A stretch of DNA of 64,000 nt, taken from positions 4,092,001 to 4,156,000 of the forward strand of contig NZ_CP118632.1 of NCBI RefSeq assembly GCF_028993615.1, given 5' to 3'. The notes beneath the pieces were generated by a model. That model did no database searches. It saw only the letters and a program-made list of their open reading frames with translations, and was not told where the DNA came from. Made by a program: the position numbers and the translations under genes. Shown here piece after piece: positions 58,182 through 64,000 of the stretch. The stretch's first letter is position 1, and the number at the start of each line of letters is the position of its first letter. This DNA comes from Herbaspirillum sp. WKF16 (GTDB lineage Bacteria > Pseudomonadota > Gammaproteobacteria > Burkholderiales > Burkholderiaceae_D).

Positions 58182-58974
58182 CTTGTTGGCTCTCAGGTTC
58201 CAGCGCGGCCAGGCGCTGGCGGATCAGCTCGCAATAATCGGCATTGAGTTCGAAGCCGGCGAAATGCCGGCCGCAACGGCGCGCCGCCACCGCCGTGGTG
58301 CCGCTGCCCATAAAGGGGTCGAGCACCACGCCGCCCGGCGGGCAGGAGGCCTTGACCATGCGCTCCACCACTTCCAGCGGCTTTTGCGTGGGATGGTCGG
58401 CGCGCTCCTTGTGCTCGCGGTGCAGGCGCGACACGCTCCACACGTCCTTGGGGTTGTAGCCCATCTCCAGCCACTTGGCGCCCACGAAGATGGAGCGCGA
58501 GCGCGCCTTCTTGGTCTGCGCATCGTAGGGAATGCGGATGGCGTCGAGGTCGAAGAAGTAGTCGCGCGCCCGGGCGAAGAAGCCGATGGTGTCGTGCACC
58601 GACGAGTAGCGCCGGGTGCTGCCGCCCATGGACGGCACGCGGCGGTCCCAGACGATCTCGTTGATCATGGTCATGCGCTGCTTCAACATGACGAAGATCT
58701 CCGGCGAATTGCGCCAGGTGAGGAAGATGTAGAGGCTGCCGTTGGCCTTGAGCTTGGGCAGGGCGGCGTCGATCCATTGCTCGGTCCAGCGCAGGTACTC
58801 GGCGGTGTCGAGCTTGTCGGAATCGTTGCCGTAGTCCTTGCCCAGGCCGTAGGGCGGGTCGGCAATGAGCAGGTCGATGCTGCCGTCGGGAATGCGCCGC
58901 AAGCCCTGCAGCGCGTCCTCGCAGTGCACGCGGTCCAGCCAGCCTTCGCCAAGCGGATCGGAGGCGGCCGTCAT
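58162..58974 (-). CDS. Solitary beta-class DNA methyltransferase (N4/N6, YhdJ-like) inside the his operon
   Basis: 270 residues. Motif [15 protein letters not shown] comes first (near residue 39) and the AdoMet motif [14 protein letters not shown] near the C-terminus (about 226), the permuted order of beta-class amino-methyltransferases. [14 protein letters not shown] is the usual block before motif I. No endonuclease gene is adjacent, so it looks like an orphan methylase with a regulatory or epigenetic role; the target site cannot be read from sequence. It lies 4 bp after hisD and overlaps hisC by 20 bp. Confidence 0.9.
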   Translation of the reverse strand: MTAASDPLGEGWLDRVHCEDALQGLRRIPDGSIDLLIADPPYGLGKDYGNDSDKLDTAEYLRWTEQWIDAALPKLKANGSLYIFLTWRNSPEIFVMLKQRMTMINEIVWDRRVPSMGGSTRRYSSVHDTIGFFARARDYFFDLDAIRIPYDAQTKKARSRSIFVGAKWLEMGYNPKDVWSVSRLHREHKERADHPTQKPLEVVERMVKASCPPGGVVLDPFMGSGTTAVAARRCGRHFAGFELNADYCELIRQRLAALEPESQQDEQVAG

Positions 58975-58978
58975 CGCA

Positions 58979-60292
58979 TCACTTCAGGCGCAGTTCGGCG
59001 GAGCGCGCGTGCGCCTGCAGGCCTTCGCCATACGCCAGTTCGGCGGCGACGCGGCCCAGGGTCTGGGCGCCGGCCTCGGAGACGCGGATCACGCTGGAGC
59101 GCTTCTGGAAGTCGTACACGCCCAGCGGAGAAGAGAAGCGCGCGGTGCGCGAGGTCGGCAACACGTGGTTGGGGCCGGCGCAGTAGTCGCCCAGCGCTTC
59201 GGACGAGAAGCGGCCGAGGAACATGGCGCCGGCGTGGCGGATCTTGTCGGCCCACTGCTGCGGCTCTTCGGCGGAAATTTCCAGGTGCTCGGCGGCGATC
59301 AGGTTGGCGATCTCGCAGGCCTCGTCCATGTCGCGCACCTTCACCAGCGCGCCGCGGTCGGTCAGCGAGGTGCGGATCACGTCCTTGCGCGGCATGGCGT
59401 CGAGCAGCTTGTTGATCGACGCCTCGACCTTGCCGATGTAGGCCGCGTCCGGGCACAGCAGGATGGATTGCGCCAGCTCGTCGTGCTCGGCCTGGGAGAA
59501 CAGGTCCATGGCGATCCAGTCGGGATCGGTGCCGCCGTCGCAGATCACCAGGATCTCCGAGGGGCCGGCGATCATGTCGATGCCCACCACGCCGAACACG
59601 CGGCGCTTGGCGGCAGCCACGTAGGCGTTGCCGGGACCGACGATCTTGTCCACCTGCGGGATGGTCGCGGTGCCGTAGGCCAGCGCGCCCACAGCCTGGG
59701 CGCCGCCGATGGTGAACACGCGGTCGACGCCGGCGATCGCCGCGGCGGCCAGCACCAGCTCGTTCTGCACGCCGTCCGGGGTCGGCACCACCATGATGAC
59801 TTCCTGCACGCCGGCGACCTTGGCCGGGATCGCATTCATCAGCACCGACGAGGGATAGGCGGCCTTGCCGCCCGGCACGTAGATGCCGACGCGGTCCAGC
59901 GGGGTGACCTTCTGGCCCAGTTCGGTGCCGTCGGCCTCGCGGTACAGGAAGCCGTCCGAGCCGCACTCCTTCTTCTGTCGCTCATGATAGGCGCGCACGC
60001 GGTCGGCCGCCGTCTGCAGCGCCGCGCGGCGCGCTTCGGGCAAGCCGGCCAGCGCGGCCTGCAGGGCGTCACGGCCGATTTCCAGGTCGGCCAGCGAAGC
60101 GGCCTGCACGCGGTCGAAGCGTTGCGTGTACTCCAGCACGGCGGCGTCGCCGCGCGCCTTGACGTCGGCCAGGATGGCGGCAGCGGCGCGGTCGATGGCC
60201 TCGTCCTCGCTGGCTTCGAAGGCCAGCACCGCCGACAGCTTGTCGCGGAAGCCGGCGTCGGCGGAATCGAGTTTTCGGATGGAAATGCTCAT
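58979..60292 (-). CDS. hisD: Histidinol dehydrogenase
   Basis: 437 residues. The zinc and catalytic regions are present: [20 protein letters not shown] (near residues 372-391), [11 protein letters not shown] and [17 protein letters not shown]. It oxidises histidinol to histidine in two NAD steps. It is 39 bp after hisG. Confidence 0.97.
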   Translation of the reverse strand: MSISIRKLDSADAGFRDKLSAVLAFEASEDEAIDRAAAAILADVKARGDAAVLEYTQRFDRVQAASLADLEIGRDALQAALAGLPEARRAALQTAADRVRAYHERQKKECGSDGFLYREADGTELGQKVTPLDRVGIYVPGGKAAYPSSVLMNAIPAKVAGVQEVIMVVPTPDGVQNELVLAAAAIAGVDRVFTIGGAQAVGALAYGTATIPQVDKIVGPGNAYVAAAKRRVFGVVGIDMIAGPSEILVICDGGTDPDWIAMDLFSQAEHDELAQSILLCPDAAYIGKVEASINKLLDAMPRKDVIRTSLTDRGALVKVRDMDEACEIANLIAAEHLEISAEEPQQWADKIRHAGAMFLGRFSSEALGDYCAGPNHVLPTSRTARFSSPLGVYDFQKRSSVIRVSEAGAQTLGRVAAELAYGEGLQAHARSAELRLK

Positions 60293-60331
60293 GGTGTCAC
60301 CTGCAAATGCAACAGCGGAATCTGTGGGGTC

Positions 60332-60982
60332 TTACTTGGGCTTGGAAGCCTTCTCGAACGCGTCGAGGATGGGCTGCAGGCGCTCGCGCTTCAACTTCAG
60401 CGCAGCCTGGTTGACCACCAGGCGCGAGGAAATCTCGATGATGTGCTCGACCTCGACCAGCTTGTTGGCGCGCAACGTGCCGCCGGTGCTGACCAGGTCG
60501 ACGATGGCGTCCGACAGGCCGACCAGCGGACCCAGCTCCATCGAGCCGTACAGCTTGATCAGGTCGACGTGCACGCCCTTGGCGGCGAAGTGCTCGCGCG
60601 CGGTCTTGACGTACTTGGTCACCACCCGCAGGCGCGCGCCCTGGCGCACCGCGCTGGCGTAGTCGAAGCCCTCCTGCACCGCCACCGACAGGCGGCACTT
60701 GGCGATGTTGAGGTCGATCGGCTGGTACAGGCCCTCGCCGCCGTGTTCCAGCAGCACGTCCTTGCCGGCCACCCCGAAGTCGGCGGCGCCGTATTGCACG
60801 TAGGTCGGCACGTCCGAGGCACGCACGATGATCACGCGCACGTTGGGGTCGTTGGTCGGCAGGATCAGCTTGCGCGACGACTCAGGATCCTCGGACACGG
60901 TGATGCCCGCAGCCTTCAGCAAGGGCAGGGTCTCTTCGAAAATGCGGCCCTTGGAGAGCGCCAGCGTCAGTTGTTGGGTCAT
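60332..60982 (-). CDS. hisG: ATP phosphoribosyltransferase, short form
   Basis: 216 residues, short HisG_S type lacking the C-terminal regulatory domain (long forms are about 290). [18 protein letters not shown] at the start and the PRPP loop [14 protein letters not shown] near 165. Short HisG needs the HisZ regulatory subunit, which is not in this window. First committed step of histidine synthesis; 19 bp after murA. Confidence 0.96.
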   Translation of the reverse strand: MTQQLTLALSKGRIFEETLPLLKAAGITVSEDPESSRKLILPTNDPNVRVIIVRASDVPTYVQYGAADFGVAGKDVLLEHGGEGLYQPIDLNIAKCRLSVAVQEGFDYASAVRQGARLRVVTKYVKTAREHFAAKGVHVDLIKLYGSMELGPLVGLSDAIVDLVSTGGTLRANKLVEVEHIIEISSRLVVNQAALKLKRERLQPILDAFEKASKPK

Positions 60983-61001
60983 GTCTTGTTTCGTTAAAGG
61001 C

Positions 61002-62252
<1,251 letters not shown>

Positions 62253-62261
62253 GTTCTTGCC

Positions 62262-62498
62262 TTATTTCTGGAATTCTTCGGGAGTCAGGGTCTTCATCGA
62301 CAGCGCGTGGATTTCCTCGCGCATGCGGTCGCCCAGCGCGGCGTAGACCAGTTGGTGACGCTGGATCAGGCGCTTGCCGGCGAAGGCGTCGGAGACGATG
62401 ATGGCGGTGAAATGCTGGCCGTCGCCTTCGACTTCGATGTGCCGGCAATCGAGGCCGGCGACGATGTAGCTTTTGACGAGTTCGGGTGTGGGTAGCAT
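62262..62498 (-). CDS. ibaG: BolA-family protein (IbaG type)
   Basis: 78 residues from ATG 62498. It has a BolA fold: VEGDGQHFTAIIVSDAFAGK and RLIQRHQLVYAALGDRM, with the Cys/His residues (DCRHIEVEG, QRHQ) that can ligate an iron-sulfur cluster with monothiol glutaredoxins. It sits next to murA, as in many proteobacteria. Confidence 0.93.
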   Translation of the reverse strand: MLPTPELVKSYIVAGLDCRHIEVEGDGQHFTAIIVSDAFAGKRLIQRHQLVYAALGDRMREEIHALSMKTLTPEEFQK

Positions 62499-62543
62499 AG
62501 TCGGTTCTTCACTAGGGATGATGGTCGGCGCAGGCTCGCGCAA

Positions 62544-63308
62544 TCAATGGGAACCGGCGCGCAGCTTGTAGCCGCTCTTGAGCATGCGCACTGCCAGCGT
62601 GGACAGCGCCAGGAGGAACACGGCGACGATGCCAAGGCTGATCATGGGATCGATGTCGGACTGGCCGAAAAACCCGTAGCGAAAACCATCGATCATATAA
62701 AAAAACGGGTTGAAATGCGATACCGCCTGCCAGAACGGCGGCAGCGAGTGTATCGAATAGAACACGCCGGCCAGGAAGGTCAGCGGCACGATCAGGAAAT
62801 TCTGGAACGCCGCCAGCTGGTCGAACTTTTCAGCCCAGATGCCGGCGATCAGGCCCATGGTGCCGAGGATGCCCGCGCCCAGGATCGCAAACACGATGAT
62901 CCAGAGCGGCGCCACGAAGTCCAGGTGGCCGAACCAGGCGGTCACGACGAACACGCCGGCGCCCACGATCAGGCCGCGCACCACCGCCGCCAGCACATAA
63001 CCGCCGAACAGCTCCCAGTGCGACAGCGGAGTCAGCAGCACGAACACCAGGTTGCCGGTGATCTTGGACTGGATCAGCGAGGAGGAGCTGTTGGCGAAGG
63101 CGTTCTGCAGCACGCTCATCATCACCAGGCCGGGCACCAGGAAGCCGGTGTACTGCACACCGGGATAGACCTGCACGCGATCCTGCAGCACGTGGCCGAA
63201 GATCAGCAGGTACAGCAGCGCGGTCACGATGGGCGCCGTCACGGTTTGCGTGGCGACCTTCCAGAAGCGCAGGATTTCCTTGTAGAACAGGGTCTGGAAT
63301 CCGGTCAT
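62544..63308 (-). CDS. ABC-2 type transporter permease (YadH-like)
   Basis: 254 residues with six membrane helices. The ABC-2 signature region NLIFVLLTPLSHWELFGGYV (here NLVFVLLTPLSHWE) and FNPFFYMIDGFRYGFFG near residue 205 match the YadH group. Exporter substrate unknown. It overlaps the ATPase gene by 4 bp. Confidence 0.9.
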   Translation of the reverse strand: MTGFQTLFYKEILRFWKVATQTVTAPIVTALLYLLIFGHVLQDRVQVYPGVQYTGFLVPGLVMMSVLQNAFANSSSSLIQSKITGNLVFVLLTPLSHWELFGGYVLAAVVRGLIVGAGVFVVTAWFGHLDFVAPLWIIVFAILGAGILGTMGLIAGIWAEKFDQLAAFQNFLIVPLTFLAGVFYSIHSLPPFWQAVSHFNPFFYMIDGFRYGFFGQSDIDPMISLGIVAVFLLALSTLAVRMLKSGYKLRAGSH

Positions 63309-64000
63309 TTTTCATCTCCCATGATCTGGATGAAGACGTCTTCCAGGTCGGCTTGCTGCAGCTGCAGGTCGTCGATCTCGGCGCCGGCGGCGCGCAGCGC
63401 GGCCAGGATGGGTTCGACTTCCTTGTAATCGGTCACGCGCAGCGTGAATTTATTGCCCGAGAGCAGTTCTTCCGGGTGCGACACCAGCGCCTTCAGGCCG
63501 TCCGGCAGGCTGCCGCTCTTCAGGCGCAGCACCATCTGCGAGCCGGAGATGCGCCGGATCAGGCCGTCGGTGGAATCCAGCGCCACAACCTTGCCGAACT
63601 TGAGCATGGCGATGCGGTTGCACAGCGCCTGCGCCTCTTCCAGGTAGTGGGTGGTCAGCACGATGGTGTGGCCTTCGCGGTTCAGGCGGCCGATGAACTG
63701 CCACAGCGTCTGGCGCAGCTCGACGTCGACGCCGGCGGTAGGTTCATCCAGCACGATCACCGGCGGCTTGTGCACCAGCGCCTGGGCCACCAGCACGCGC
63801 CGCTTCATGCCGCCGGACAGCGCGCGCATGTTGGTGTCGGCCTTGTTGGTGAGGTCCAGGTTCTCCATCACCTCGTCGATCCACTTGTCGTTGTTCTTCA
63901 GGCCGAAGTAGCCGGACTGCATGCGCAACGTCTCGCGCACCGTGAAGAAAGGATCGAACACCAGTTCCTGCGGCACCACACCCAGCTTCATGCGGGCGGA
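63305..64000 (-). CDS. ABC transporter ATPase (YadG-like), 5' end outside window
   Basis: About 231 C-terminal residues are visible; the frame stays open to the window edge, and the Walker A region lies beyond it. Q-loop VVPQELVFDPFFTVRE, signature LSGGMKRRVLVAQAL, Walker B PVIVLDEPTAGVD and H-loop TTHYLEEAQ. It pairs with the permease just downstream. In related genomes the mla lipid-transport genes usually follow upstream, which cannot be checked here. Confidence 0.92.
   Translation of the reverse strand, partial: SARMKLGVVPQELVFDPFFTVRETLRMQSGYFGLKNNDKWIDEVMENLDLTNKADTNMRALSGGMKRRVLVAQALVHKPPVIVLDEPTAGVDVELRQTLWQFIGRLNREGHTIVLTTHYLEEAQALCNRIAMLKFGKVVALDSTDGLIRRISGSQMVLRLKSGSLPDGLKALVSHPEELLSGNKFTLRVTDYKEVEPILAALRAAGAEIDDLQLQQADLEDVFIQIMGDEK

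Noticed and set aside
58162..58974. Restriction-modification system
   Set aside because: Only the methyltransferase is present; both neighbours are histidine genes, so no endonuclease partner at this locus.

Overview
The window is GC-rich chromosomal DNA from a betaproteobacterium, most likely Burkholderiales/Oxalobacteraceae of the Herbaspirillum type. This is inferred from gene order and protein character, not from a database search. The strongest indicators are the block murA-his operon-hinT-tatABC, the block petABC-sspA-sspB, the LPS block kdsD-kdsC-lptC-lptA-lptB-rpoN-hpf, short-form HisG, and separate hisI and hisE genes. I see no prophage, insertion sequence, CRISPR array or rRNA; almost everything is core chromosome with a few accessory insertions.

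Layout. 1-9.3 kb: the end of an NhaR-like regulator, a LysR regulator divergent from a YbfB-type MFS transporter, AMP nucleosidase (amn), a secreted L-asparaginase, a TMEM165/GDT1-family manganese exporter preceded by a yybP-ykoY (Mn2+) riboswitch, and the Tat-exported glucan protein OpgD. 9.3-20.2 kb: tRNA-Arg(ACG), two small unknowns, ssb with a YajR-like MFS gene, an ArnT-like membrane glycosyltransferase, uvrA, a PhyH-family dioxygenase and a chemoreceptor. 20.4-29.3 kb: an AEC transporter and KefB-type antiporter divergent from the LPS/sigma-54 operon. 29.3-36.2 kb: grxD-ubiX, an SDR, a stand-alone pyruvate-dehydrogenase-type E1 divergent from an Lrp regulator, a degenerate response-regulator receiver and an unknown protein. 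36.3-43.3 kb: a GAF-PAS-PAS-GGDEF cyclase, a second chemoreceptor, and a TonB-dependent siderophore receptor with a distant Fur box next to tRNA-Thr(TGT). 43.3-51 kb: sspB, sspA, cytochrome bc1 (petCBA), mscL, a Nif3-family protein, a DegS-type protease and a DUF2461 protein. 51-64 kb: one long minus-strand series running (in transcription order) ABC exporter, ibaG, murA, hisG, hisD, DNA methyltransferase, hisC, hisB, hisH, hisA, hisF, hisI, hisE, hinT, tatA, tatB, tatC.

How the genes fit together. The Tat translocase encoded at 51-53 kb serves at least two visible twin-arginine substrates in this window (OpgD and the Rieske protein PetA). kdsD/kdsC make Kdo and lptC/A/B transport LPS; the same transcription unit ends in rpoN and hpf, and the only promoter-like sequence I see in front of it has sigma-54 spacing. 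The 35-40 kb region groups signalling genes (receiver, cyclase, chemoreceptor).

Most worth a second look: a solitary beta-class DNA methyltransferase translationally embedded in the histidine operon; a siderophore-receptor segment bracketed by duplicated copies of the tRNA-Thr terminator; a receiver domain with Glu in place of the phospho-accepting Asp; a solo AceE-like E1 paired with an Lrp regulator; and the sigma-54-like promoter ahead of the operon that encodes sigma-54.
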